64,000 bases of DNA from Curvibacter sp. (GTDB lineage Bacteria; Pseudomonadota; Gammaproteobacteria; Burkholderiales; Burkholderiaceae_C), in assembly GCA_004293725.1 (NCBI GenBank), contig REAW01000011.1, positions 45,999 to 109,998 of the forward strand. Reading direction: 5' to 3'. Made by a program: the position numbers and the translations under genes. Positions 36,382-44,573 of this stretch are shown here, piece by piece. Within the stretch, counting starts at the first letter, position 1, and every line of letters starts with the position of its first letter. The notes under the pieces are model-generated. The model did not search any database and had not been told where the DNA came from. It was given only the letters and a program-made list of their open reading frames with translations.

Positions 36382-37089
36382 CTATGAATTGAGTGCGGGT
36401 TTGCGCGCTACGATGAACGGGCGCACATCGCGCCCTTTGCCTGCATGTCGTTCTACGGCCAGTATTTCCAATCCGTGGCGCGTCATGGCGGCGCTCAAGC
36501 GTTCCTGATTCAGGTTGTGCACGGGTGGAGACTTGCCGATGGCGCGCATCAACGGCACGGCCACCCAAGGTATCAGCGGGTTCATTTCGGCAAGGCAAGG
36601 GGTTTTTGAAATCAATAACCCACCCGGTATCAGTGCTGCGGCGCAGGCGGCGGCGGTGGCATCAAGGTCTTGGACCAGATGCAACACACTAAATGCCAGA
36701 ATGGCGTCGTATTGGGGGCTGGTGGCCAGCGGCGCATCGGCGTCAGCAGCTTCAAACTGCAAGCCGGGGCGTGGATGCAAGGCGAGTTTTTCGCGGGCTA
36801 TGGCAACCATATGGGCCGATACGTCAGTACCCCAATAACTGGCCACCAAGGGGGCCAACCGCAACGCGGTCGTTCCGGTACCACAACCTATTTCCAAGAC
36901 ACGATCCGTGGGACGCAACCATTGGTGCATGCACTCCAGTGTTCTTTCGTACCCAACCATGTCTGCAATCGGATCGGCGGCGTAGCGCCGGGCCGCTTTG
37001 TCCCAAAAATGGGATTTGGTGGGTGCAGGACTATCCCCCGGTGCGTAGCTTGTAGGCGGAGTCAGAGTTTCGAGTGGTGTGATCTTCAT
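36382..37089 (-). CDS. Class I SAM-dependent methyltransferase
   Basis: 235 residues. Motif I VLEIGCGTGTTALRLA near 64-79 binds the SAM methionine moiety. An acidic residue in YWGTDVSAHMVAIAR near 84-98 contacts ribose. DAILAFSVLHLVQDL near 126 and ALIPGGLLISKTP near 151 are motifs II and III. It is a UbiE/COQ5-like small-molecule methyltransferase with unknown substrate. It lies 86 bases downstream of, and on the same strand as, the LysR regulator. Confidence 0.87.
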   Translation of the reverse strand: MKITPLETLTPPTSYAPGDSPAPTKSHFWDKAARRYAADPIADMVGYERTLECMHQWLRPTDRVLEIGCGTGTTALRLAPLVASYWGTDVSAHMVAIAREKLALHPRPGLQFEAADADAPLATSPQYDAILAFSVLHLVQDLDATAAACAAALIPGGLLISKTPCLAEMNPLIPWVAVPLMRAIGKSPPVHNLNQERLSAAMTRHGLEILAVERHAGKGRDVRPFIVARKPALNS

Positions 37090-37175
37090 GGCGCCAGTTG
37101 AGCAGGTTTAAACGGCGGTTGCAACTATTGGGCATTTGAAAAGAGCGCGATTCTCAGACGTTACAGCTTGGCTGA

Positions 37176-38051
37176 CTAAACGTTTGGCGCCCCAAATTCT
37201 TGTGCCAACACGTCAAATACCACTCGGATGCGCTGGGCGGTGTGCAGCTCTCGGTGTGTCACCAGCCAGAGTGGAAACTTGATGGGCGCAATATCGTCAA
37301 GTACCCGCACCATGGAAGGCGTGAGGGCTGCGATTTCTTCCATCGTCACCCCAATGCCCAAGCCTTGGCGCGCTAAATGCCACGAAACCGCTGTGTTTTC
37401 GGCCAGAACACTAAAGTGTGATTCGGTCAATTGAAGCCCGTATTCCTGCAAGAGGGATAAATATCTTCCATCGCGGTCGGTACCGATAAAGCGGTGTTTG
37501 AGTGCATCTCGTGCCGAGCGCGGGTGTCCATTTTTCGCAACCCAATCGGACGAAGCGTAAAAGTGTGCACTGGCATGGCGCAACAAGCGCGCAGTGAGTT
37601 CCGGGTCTTCCGGGCGTACATGGCGTATCGCTATATCGGCCTCTCGTCGTCGCAAATCGCTGATCGCGTCAGCGGCGATGACTTCGATAGTCACCCCCGG
37701 CGCCACCTCGCTGATGCGTTGAATCGCTCGCGGCAACAAAAAAGCCGCTATCGTATCGGTGGCAGTGATTGAAACCACGCCGTCCACCGTCTTCGACGTC
37801 CCAGTAGCAGCCAATGCCAAGTCATGGGCTGCCTCCCCCATGGTGCGCGCGTACTCCAGCAGCCCTGCCCCGGCCTCGGTTACCAGCACCGATCGCCCAA
37901 CACGCTCAAACAAGGTGACGCCCAACTCAATTTCGAGCGCCGCTACCTGGCGGCTCAGCGTAGGTTGACTAACGCCCATGTACCGGGCCGCAGCGGACAG
38001 CGACCCGCGCTCTGCGGTTTGCAAGAAAGCGTGTAAGTGATTCCAATCCAA
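37176..38051 (-). CDS. LysR-family transcriptional regulator
   Basis: 291 residues. The N-terminal helix-turn-helix reads HAFLQTAERGSLSAAARYMG then SQPTLSRQVAALEIELG. The effector domain covers about 90-290. Regulators of this type usually control a divergent neighbour. The promoter region at 38067-38130 carries ATGCAT repeats and is duplicated in diverged form at 40772-40835, in front of the DUF2306 gene. A decayed paralogue with a similar promoter is at 27793-28067. Confidence 0.9.
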   Translation of the reverse strand: MDWNHLHAFLQTAERGSLSAAARYMGVSQPTLSRQVAALEIELGVTLFERVGRSVLVTEAGAGLLEYARTMGEAAHDLALAATGTSKTVDGVVSITATDTIAAFLLPRAIQRISEVAPGVTIEVIAADAISDLRRREADIAIRHVRPEDPELTARLLRHASAHFYASSDWVAKNGHPRSARDALKHRFIGTDRDGRYLSLLQEYGLQLTESHFSVLAENTAVSWHLARQGLGIGVTMEEIAALTPSMVRVLDDIAPIKFPLWLVTHRELHTAQRIRVVFDVLAQEFGAPNV

Positions 38052-38066
38052 TTAAATACCCCAAAA

Positions 38067-38130
38067 ATGCATAAGTGGCATGCATTTTGTCCTATTTTCA
38101 GAAACCAAATGCATAGATACCATTGCGCAG
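38067..38130. repeat. LysR promoter region, copy 1 of a diverged direct repeat
   Basis: 64 bases beginning ATGCATAAGTGGCATGCATT and ending ATACCATTGCGCAG. They align without gaps to 40772-40835 with 47 of 64 identities by my count, best over AAATGCATA and TACCATTGCGCA. ATGCAT-spaced blocks suit a LysR binding region. Confidence 0.6.
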
Positions 38131-38265
38131 CTTCCTTAGCTACTGGGTTGAATGACTCATGACTATTCACCCATAAACGGTCTCAGTCTGCGCGCCGCGT
38201 TAATGCCCCGCGATCGCTACCGTATTTCCGTCTCATTTTTTTCGAACCCACTCAGGAACCTATTC

Positions 38266-38817
38266 ATGTTTAAACAACTTCTTGCAGCAGCAATCTTTTT
38301 GTCTGTAAGCGCCGCGCACGCGGACCTATTTAGATACTCCTACTTGTTTTCCGACGGTCAAAGAGTGGCCGGCTCGTTCAGTGCCACAGTCAATGGTGAC
38401 TTCTTAACCGGTTTTTCCAACATCAGCGCCGCCATCGACGGTGAAGAGTTTTTTGGCAACGGAAGCTTGGTGAACTACGGATTTGAACCCGGAACGGGCT
38501 ACCAGGTATTAGGTGAGGGGGTTGCCACCATCAGTGGAACGTATGGCAGTTTTGTCTTTGCAGCGGATCCTGAGATAACTTTCTACACAAACTTTTTCCG
38601 AATGGAAACGGACTATGAAAGTGGCCGTGTGTCTGTTACAGCAATTAAGTATGGCGACGGCGCGTATTTGTATGCGTGGGACAGCGAAAACTACGACCCC
38701 TCTCGTTGGACTGTCACCGCCGTTACGGCAGTGCCAGAGCCCGAGTCCTTGGCGCTGTTTATGGCTGGTCTGGGGTTGATGGGTGTGGTGGCGCGTCGCC
38801 GCAAGTCACACCCATAG
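38266..38817 (+). CDS. PEP-CTERM sorting-domain protein
   Basis: 183 residues from ATG 38266. Signal peptide of about 18 residues (ending SAAHA), then a beta-rich region, then the sorting tag VPEPESLALFMAGLGLMGVV followed by ARRRKS, which is the PEP-CTERM signature (Pro-Glu-Pro, hydrophobic helix, basic end). Such proteins are cut by an exosortase and go to the surface or extracellular matrix. No exosortase or EPS genes are in the window. A hairpin follows the stop. Confidence 0.88.
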   Translation: MFKQLLAAAIFLSVSAAHADLFRYSYLFSDGQRVAGSFSATVNGDFLTGFSNISAAIDGEEFFGNGSLVNYGFEPGTGYQVLGEGVATISGTYGSFVFAADPEITFYTNFFRMETDYESGRVSVTAIKYGDGAYLYAWDSENYDPSRWTVTAVTAVPEPESLALFMAGLGLMGVVARRRKSHP

Positions 38818-38822
38818 ACCAA

Positions 38823-38848
38823 GCGCCAACGATATGTTCCATTGGCGC
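38823..38848 (+). terminator. Hairpin after the PEP-CTERM gene
   Basis: GCGCCAA (38823-38829) and TTGGCGC (38842-38848) form a perfect seven-base stem with a 12-base loop, six bases after the stop codon. The following GGTGCTTTAC gives only a short T-run. Confidence 0.5.
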
Positions 38849-38912
38849 GGTGCTTTACTCTGGCAAACGATAGTCGTCGGCTGCGGTCATACCCATTGGA
38901 AAGATTTTCTCC

Positions 38913-39488
38913 ATGGCAACTAAGTCCATTGTTTTAGCGCTTAGTTGTCTCTTGCTCGCGCCGTCCCTTTACGCCCAGGGCGGCATGGAGGAATTGCTGG
39001 GCGGAAACTCCCGTGGTGCTAGTGCGAACAAGCAAACGGTTTTTAAATCCCCCACGGGTGAATGGCGCCGCTCTGGCGTAACTACCACTGGTGGCATGGA
39101 TTGCGCAGTCAACTTCAGCGCAGCCACCGGTGGCGTAGTCCTGGTCGGTCCTACCCCAGATGGGTCCAAAGGAACGATGCTTTTTATGGGGACGAAGTTA
39201 CTTCCGGTGCAAGTAATGACGGAAACGACAGTTGTCTTGCTAACTGACCAAGAAACCCCCGGCCGGGCCGCGCAGCCGATCAAAGCGTTTCAGCTCCCAG
39301 GTGCGCAATCAGGCGTTGCGATTGCCACGGACATGGCGGCCACTTTGCGCGCCATGACGGATGTGAAACGGGTTTCGCTCAAACACAAGGATAGGGTGGT
39401 CTTCGAAGTTGCTATGGACGGCATGTTCCCCGCCCGCGATGCGTTGGCCGAGTGTATGGGTTTGCCCCCAATCACCACGAAGCGCTAG
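38913..39488 (+). CDS. Uncharacterised secreted protein
   Basis: 191 residues with a signal peptide (about 1-21, cleavage near LYAQ). The mature protein starts with a flexible GGMEELLGGNSRGAS stretch, then a beta-rich domain with two cysteines (DCAVNF and AECMGL) that could pair. No family recognised. It lies three bases upstream of another secreted protein gene on the same strand, so the two form an operon and may act together in the periplasm. Confidence 0.65.
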   Translation: MATKSIVLALSCLLLAPSLYAQGGMEELLGGNSRGASANKQTVFKSPTGEWRRSGVTTTGGMDCAVNFSAATGGVVLVGPTPDGSKGTMLFMGTKLLPVQVMTETTVVLLTDQETPGRAAQPIKAFQLPGAQSGVAIATDMAATLRAMTDVKRVSLKHKDRVVFEVAMDGMFPARDALAECMGLPPITTKR

Positions 39489-39491
39489 AGC

Positions 39492-40619
39492 ATGAAAAAA
39501 TTTGTTCTTATCACCGTTGGTCTACTCAGTGCGCTACCTTCGTTTGCCTACACATGGGCAGTCATTCATATGGATGGGGAACGGCCCAATCGCATGGTTT
39601 ACTTTGCGAACATGGACATCATCGCAAGTCGTGACGACCCTATGGAGCGATTTGAGGTTTTCAAGAAAGTCCAGGCTCAGAAGGTGCCATATGACCAGTG
39701 GGATGCACGGATAGAGGCTATGTACAAGCGCCGAGAGGTGCAGGTGTACCAGGTTCTTGAAAATCCTGATGGCCCCTTTGTTCGCGACCTCACGTTATTG
39801 TTTGACTGCCCAGCCAATACGGTCACGGTGCGTAGCAATCTACAGGTTTATCACCACAACGGAAGAAACGACCACGGCCCCACAGGTGGCCCCCATCCAG
39901 TGGCCAGTGCATGGCTCAAGCAAGCGCGGCGCGTGGGCTGCGAAGAAGCTAGCTGGCAAACCGCAGTGAAAGCCGACCGAGCACGCGGTGGCAATAGCCA
40001 GGCAGAGCTCGTGAAATTGGGAATGTTTCTGGCACTTGACGGCGTGGTGTACTGGGAACACTACGACTTTGCCTTTGGCAAATTTTGGAAGGATGGCGCC
40101 CAACGGCAACTCAGTAGCGATAAGTCGCCCGAGCAGGTCGAACAGCTGCGCAAAGAAATCATTGCCAAAAATGAACAGGCGGGCAAGTCAATTGGTGCCA
40201 CGGTTGCGAAGGTGGAAGCGCAGATTCAAGGTGAAGATGCCGAGCGCGCCTTTATCAATGCGGTGACTGCCACCTTCGCCAAAAAGTCTGACATCAAACG
40301 CCGCACCATGAGCCCACAGGTTGGCTGGACCGAGAGTGAACTGGTTGCGTTCTGGGGCGTGCCGCAGCAGGTCAGTGAATTGGCGGGTGCGCGCGTGCTG
40401 GTCTACCGCAATGAAAGCGATGAGCGGCAAACGCAAAACACCGTGGACATGCGCTCGGGGCAAGTGGTCAACTCCAGCACGACGGGGCAGCTTCGCAAGT
40501 GCGAACTATCGCTCTTCCTAAAACCAGGTGGCAAAGTGCCAGGCCTGCGGCTTGTGGATTTCAATATGGGCGGTGAGAACTGCAACATCGATACGCTGGG
40601 TAAAAACCGGCCGAAATGA
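39492..40619 (+). CDS. Uncharacterised secreted protein
   Basis: 375 residues with a signal peptide (about 1-19, SFA cleavage region). An N-terminal domain has WAVIHMDGERPNRMVYFANM and a surface-entry-exclusion-like pattern. A middle helical and charged region (about 210-255) follows. The C-terminal part reads GWTESELVAFWGVPQQVSEL then GARVLVYR, resembling the SmpA/OmlA-like fold seen in small envelope proteins. I infer this only loosely. Cysteines near 101, 142 and C-terminal pairs suggest disulfides. Cotranscribed with the gene just upstream. Confidence 0.6.
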   Translation: MKKFVLITVGLLSALPSFAYTWAVIHMDGERPNRMVYFANMDIIASRDDPMERFEVFKKVQAQKVPYDQWDARIEAMYKRREVQVYQVLENPDGPFVRDLTLLFDCPANTVTVRSNLQVYHHNGRNDHGPTGGPHPVASAWLKQARRVGCEEASWQTAVKADRARGGNSQAELVKLGMFLALDGVVYWEHYDFAFGKFWKDGAQRQLSSDKSPEQVEQLRKEIIAKNEQAGKSIGATVAKVEAQIQGEDAERAFINAVTATFAKKSDIKRRTMSPQVGWTESELVAFWGVPQQVSELAGARVLVYRNESDERQTQNTVDMRSGQVVNSSTTGQLRKCELSLFLKPGGKVPGLRLVDFNMGGENCNIDTLGKNRPK

Positions 40620-40771
40620 GATCTGGCTGGATGTGGTCTTTGGCCGCACCTCGTTTCATTGACACCTTATTGCTCTGACTGCAGAAGATTAGGAGCAGCT
40701 TTTCGGAACGCAAAGGCCGCAATGAGTTGGGTGTCCTAGGGAAAAAATGCCGCATTGGTATCTATTCAAAT

Positions 40772-40835
40772 AGGCATGAGTGGTCTGCGAATTTTCCTCT
40801 ATTCAATAAGTAAATGCATAAGTACCATTGCGCAA
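40772..40835. repeat. LysR promoter region, copy 2 of a diverged direct repeat
   Basis: 64 bases aligning without gaps to 38067-38130 (47 of 64 identical). It ends 74 bases before the DUF2306 start, the position expected for a divergent LysR-controlled promoter, although no regulator gene is beside this copy. Confidence 0.6.
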
Positions 40836-40909
40836 GTTTTCAAGTGACCTTAACAACAGTTACTGCCCGTCGCATCGGACTTGAACGCTACCTCTTCTTA
40901 AGGCTTCCC

Positions 40910-41551
40910 ATGTTCCGCTTCTTTTCGCGGCCAGCGCCACTTGTTCTGGCGCTGGCCTTCTTCACTTGTATCCCGGTCCTTACGGCGCTCGTTCAAGTGT
41001 TCCAGATTCCGTTCGGCACCTACCCCGAAGACAGTGCCCGTCTGGCCGTTGCCCCCGTCTCCTGGTTTGCCCATGTCCTGGCCGGAGTCGCGTTTGGAAC
41101 CACAGGCCCGTTGCAATTTGTACGCGCCCTCCGCCACCGCTTTGGGGCGCTGCACCGCGTGTCTGGCCGGATCTTCGTCCTTTCAGGGGTGATCCTTGGC
41201 TTCTCAAGCCTCGCGCTTCTCGCACAGGTAACGTCAGTGAGAACGCCCATCGCCGACATCGCCCGCGGTCTCTTTGGTTTGGCGCTCCTGATCGCGCTCG
41301 CGATGGCCATGGCGGCAATCTGGCACCGTAACTTCATCCGCCACCGCGCTTGGGCGATCCGCGCCTACGCGATCGGCATGGGGCTGGGGACCGTCTCGTT
41401 GGTGTTCTTCCCGATCTACATCATCACGGGCCAACCACCGAGTGGCCTGGCCTCCGACATCCTCTTCGTCGGCTCGTGGGCCCTGAACATTGCCTTCGCC
41501 GAGGTAGTCATCAGCTACTCCTCCCATTCATCCCCCCAAGTTTCCACTTGA
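40910..41551 (+). CDS. DUF2306-family membrane protein
   Basis: 213 residues from ATG 40910; a longer frame starting at 40814 would include promoter sequence. Four or five hydrophobic helices, with histidine-containing LRHRFGALHRVSGRIFVLSG and IWHRNFIRHRAWAIRAYAIG motifs typical of DUF2306, a cytochrome b561-like four-helix group. The function is unknown. It has a very high share of C-ending codons compared with the neighbours on the left. A MipA/OmpV gene follows after 28 bases. Confidence 0.8.
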   Translation: MFRFFSRPAPLVLALAFFTCIPVLTALVQVFQIPFGTYPEDSARLAVAPVSWFAHVLAGVAFGTTGPLQFVRALRHRFGALHRVSGRIFVLSGVILGFSSLALLAQVTSVRTPIADIARGLFGLALLIALAMAMAAIWHRNFIRHRAWAIRAYAIGMGLGTVSLVFFPIYIITGQPPSGLASDILFVGSWALNIAFAEVVISYSSHSSPQVST

Positions 41552-41579
41552 ATTTCACTATCTCAACAGCTAACAAACC

Positions 41580-42443
41580 ATGACATCTATCCACCAAACC
41601 TGTGCAAACCGTAAGGCGCAAGCCCACACCGCATCTACCCCAACGACTCGCCTCCGCGCTACGCCGTGGGCCTACCTTCTACTAGCAGGCTTAGCCCTGC
41701 CCAGCGCTGCTTCATGGGCGCAGACCACGCCCACCGCAGAAGCAAGCGCAGCAACGAGTGGCGGCTTTGTGGGCTTGGGTGTCAACGTTGCGCCGCGCTA
41801 CCAAGGTGCAGATGAATCCAAAACAACAGGCATTGTCGGTTTTGAATACCGCTGGGCCAACGGATGGTTTGTAGGTGGTGACGACGGAGTCGTTGGCTTC
41901 CAACTCAATGCAACTCCGCAATTGCAACTCGGTTTGGCGATAGGGGGGGACGACGGGCGCAAGGAATCAGCATCCCGCTACCTTGCTGGCATGGGCAATG
42001 TAGATGAGCGTGCCACCCTGAATCTGTATGCCAAGGCAGCGGTCAACGACCAAATGGGCCTGAGCACTGGCTTGCAAATGGGTGTCGGCAGCTCTGGCAA
42101 AGGCGGCTTGCTCAAGGTGGGCGCCAGCTACGGCGTCTCGCTGGCGCCTGATACCCGCATGAACTTCAATGTGGGAGCCACCTTGGCCAATGACGCATAT
42201 ATGCAGGACTACTTTGGCGTGAGCGCTGCGCAGGCCAGCGCCAGTGGGTACAGGCGCTACACACCCAACGCTGGCTTGCGTGATGTAACGGTGGGCCTAG
42301 GCTTGCAGCACCAAATTAGCAAGGAATGGAGTCTGTTTACCAGCCTCAACAGCACCACACTTTCTAGCGCAGCAAAAGACAGCCCTCTGGTGCGTAAAGC
42401 GACCAGTCAAAGCGCGTATGCTGCGGTGGCCTATAGCTTCTAA
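41580..42443 (+). CDS. MipA/OmpV-family outer-membrane protein
   Basis: 287 residues. A long, basic N-region precedes the hydrophobic signal (about 28-47, ending SWAQ). The mature part alternates beta-strands with GGFVGLGVNVAPRYQGADES near 60-79 and ends in AAVAYSF, the aromatic C-terminus recognised by the BAM machinery. MipA was named for scaffolding murein synthesis, but most relatives are uncharacterised barrels. It could be cotranscribed with the DUF2306 gene. Confidence 0.85.
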   Translation: MTSIHQTCANRKAQAHTASTPTTRLRATPWAYLLLAGLALPSAASWAQTTPTAEASAATSGGFVGLGVNVAPRYQGADESKTTGIVGFEYRWANGWFVGGDDGVVGFQLNATPQLQLGLAIGGDDGRKESASRYLAGMGNVDERATLNLYAKAAVNDQMGLSTGLQMGVGSSGKGGLLKVGASYGVSLAPDTRMNFNVGATLANDAYMQDYFGVSAAQASASGYRRYTPNAGLRDVTVGLGLQHQISKEWSLFTSLNSTTLSSAAKDSPLVRKATSQSAYAAVAYSF

Positions 42444-42630
42444 CGCTCTGGGTTTCGCCTGACTAGACACATGAGACAGCTTCAGATGGCTTTCGCAGTT
42501 CCACTACAAAAGCCCTTGTGAGTAGCTGATCCTCGTTAGCTTTTGTAAAACTGCCTGACACACTACTTTTTCAGCACCGTGAAAGGCAATCAGAAATGCT
42601 CATGCGACAACTAACTCAGGACGAAGCAAG

Positions 42631-43326
42631 ATGAAATTTTTTGCAACCCTAATGTGCACTTCTTTGGCGTTGCCAATTCTCGCTGTTGCCTGCCCGGCTG
42701 GAATGTTGGTCAATGCAAGTGGTTGTCACCCTCCATATGTATATACGGGCTGGGACATGATGCGCGACCGTCGGGCTGCCATTGATGCCATGGGCTCTAA
42801 CCATCGAACTTCTGGCCCTCCTCTAACCGCTGAACAAGCGCGCAAACTGGATGAGGACATGAAAAAGCTAGAAAAAGAAAAAGAGGAAAAAAGGTTGAAA
42901 CTCGAGAAAGGCGTTTGGGATGTTGATGCTAAACCTACGCCTGAAGGGAATCTATGCGCAGCGGTGTTTTCCAAATACACACTCGACGAAGGAGGAATAG
43001 TGACGATCATGGGGTTCCAAAAACCCAAGCCTGATGCATGGCTGATTTTTCAGGGTGTTGGTTTGCCCAAGTCAATAAACGTGACGAAGATGAAAGTTAC
43101 CCTTCAGCAGGACGATGAACCTGCGCAAGATCTCCAAGTTTTCAATTACAGGGAAACAAGGGACGTTGGCACGATTATGTTTGCAGTCCCCGGATTGACG
43201 GCCTTGGCGAACGGGATGAGCGACTCGCAAAGATTCAGGCTATCTGATGGCGGAAAAATACTCTTGGATATTCAATGGCATAACGCTGCACCGGTCATTC
43301 AGAAGCTCAAGCAGTGCGCACAATAG
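42631..43326 (+). CDS. Uncharacterised secreted protein with charged helix
   Basis: 231 residues, signal peptide about 1-20 (ending VACPAG). A coiled-coil-like charged stretch EQARKLDEDMKKLEKEKEEK (residues about 69-88) is followed by a beta-rich C-terminal domain. Cysteines near 21, 32, 108 and the C-terminus could form disulfides. No family recognised. It has a wide promoter gap of 187 bases upstream. Confidence 0.6.
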   Translation: MKFFATLMCTSLALPILAVACPAGMLVNASGCHPPYVYTGWDMMRDRRAAIDAMGSNHRTSGPPLTAEQARKLDEDMKKLEKEKEEKRLKLEKGVWDVDAKPTPEGNLCAAVFSKYTLDEGGIVTIMGFQKPKPDAWLIFQGVGLPKSINVTKMKVTLQQDDEPAQDLQVFNYRETRDVGTIMFAVPGLTALANGMSDSQRFRLSDGGKILLDIQWHNAAPVIQKLKQCAQ

Positions 43327-43536
43327 AACTGCTACACAAGAGTGTGTTCAATGTCGGCCCCAATCGTATGCAGGCCAAATTGTCAAGAACGTTCAGACAG
43401 ACAGTGAACCTGACCTGCCGGCAATTCACACAATGAGTTGCAAGCGGCTCTGCCTGCTTCAATTGTGACTGGCTTGGAGGATATGGGCTCCGCACGGAGA
43501 TGCAACTGAACGCCCTACTCACAGGCTACACCTTGG

Positions 43537-44400
43537 TCAACATGTCAATTGCCGGTGTAACCAGCGGCACACCGGGCTGCTGGAGTCTTCGAGCCCGTGG
43601 ATTACGGAGAAATGGTCTGCGCCGGCAATGGCGCTCAGTTCCACCGGGTTGCCCAAGGCAAGTGCGGCAGCTTGGTAGTTGCCTGATTGGCGGGCAAACT
43701 CGGCCGGCTCGGCGCTCCCCCACACGACCCACGTTGGCGTGGGGCAGGCGCGCAAATTGGTGGTGGGGGATTGGCGGCGCACCACTCCATCATCCAACTG
43801 AATCATGGGTTGCAAGTAGCTATAGCGCAGTGGCTCCAACTCATAGAGGCCGCTGAACAGCAGCCCGGCCTTGAGCGGGTCGCGTGCCAGGCCATAGTCG
43901 CTATCCCACTGGGTCTGTAGGCACATGGCGCCCAGGTGCCCGCCTGCGGAGTGGCCGCCTACGCCAACGCGGTTCGGGTCGCCGCCGTAGCGCTGAATGT
44001 TGCGCAATGTCCAAGCCACGGCTGCGCGCACTTGGCGCGTGATTTCGTCAATCGTCACAAAGGGGCAGAGCGCGTAGTTCACCACCACAGTGGTGATACC
44101 GCTGGCATTTAGTCCCAAGGCCACTCCACTGAAATCCTTGGAAGACAAGGCGCGCCAGTAGCCGCCGTGAATAAACACAAACACCGGTGCGTTGGGAGTA
44201 TCCGCAGGAAAAACGTCCAATGTCTCATGCACCGTAGGACCGAAGGGAATGTCCAGGTGGCACTTGAGGGTGTCACGCGCTTTCTGCGCTTGCGCTGCAA
44301 AGTGTTTTCCCGGCGCAGTGGGGTCGGCGAGGGCGATGGAGGGGTTGTACTGGGCGTCAATTTGCGCCTGCGAGTCAAAGTCTCGGTAGATCTTGGGCAT
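43537..44400 (-). CDS. Alpha/beta hydrolase of the arylformamidase (AFMID-like) type
   Basis: 287 residues. Oxyanion motif FIHGGYWRALSSKD near 74-87, nucleophile serine in GVGGHSAGGHLGAM near 149-162, and a C-terminal GADHFSVIHGL supplying the catalytic histidine. The HGGYW and GHSAGGHL pair fits animal-type kynurenine formamidase, which releases formate from N-formylkynurenine, but related esterases share it. It is divergent from the aminobenzoyl-CoA cluster, suggesting a feed from tryptophan via anthranilate. No kynA or kynU is seen. A decayed paralogue tail is at 27675-27792. Confidence 0.8.
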   Translation of the reverse strand: MPKIYRDFDSQAQIDAQYNPSIALADPTAPGKHFAAQAQKARDTLKCHLDIPFGPTVHETLDVFPADTPNAPVFVFIHGGYWRALSSKDFSGVALGLNASGITTVVVNYALCPFVTIDEITRQVRAAVAWTLRNIQRYGGDPNRVGVGGHSAGGHLGAMCLQTQWDSDYGLARDPLKAGLLFSGLYELEPLRYSYLQPMIQLDDGVVRRQSPTTNLRACPTPTWVVWGSAEPAEFARQSGNYQAAALALGNPVELSAIAGADHFSVIHGLEDSSSPVCRWLHRQLTC

Positions 44401-44491
44401 GGATGTCAGGTGGAGTGGTGGGGCAGTCTATCGCTGCTTCCCTGTGAAAGGAACTAAGGGAAAGTCTCTAGATAACAGACCCGGCAATATG

Positions 44492-44526
44492 CTTTACTTT
44501 TAAATCATTAGTGTTTAAAGTAAAAG
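44492..44526. promoter_or_regulatory. 35-bp imperfect inverted repeat upstream of the aminobenzoyl-CoA cluster
   Basis: CTTTACTTTTAAA (44492-44504) and TTTAAAGTAAAAG (44514-44526) are inverted arms with a nine-base centre, about 50 bases before the monooxygenase start and in the gap shared with the divergent hydrolase. AT-rich dyads of this size are typical MarR-family operators. The MarR gene inside the cluster (47721) is the obvious candidate. Confidence 0.6.
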
Positions 44527-44573
44527 CGCGCTGAAAAATTTCGCAGCTGCAATTGGCAACCCAAGGAGATGTG

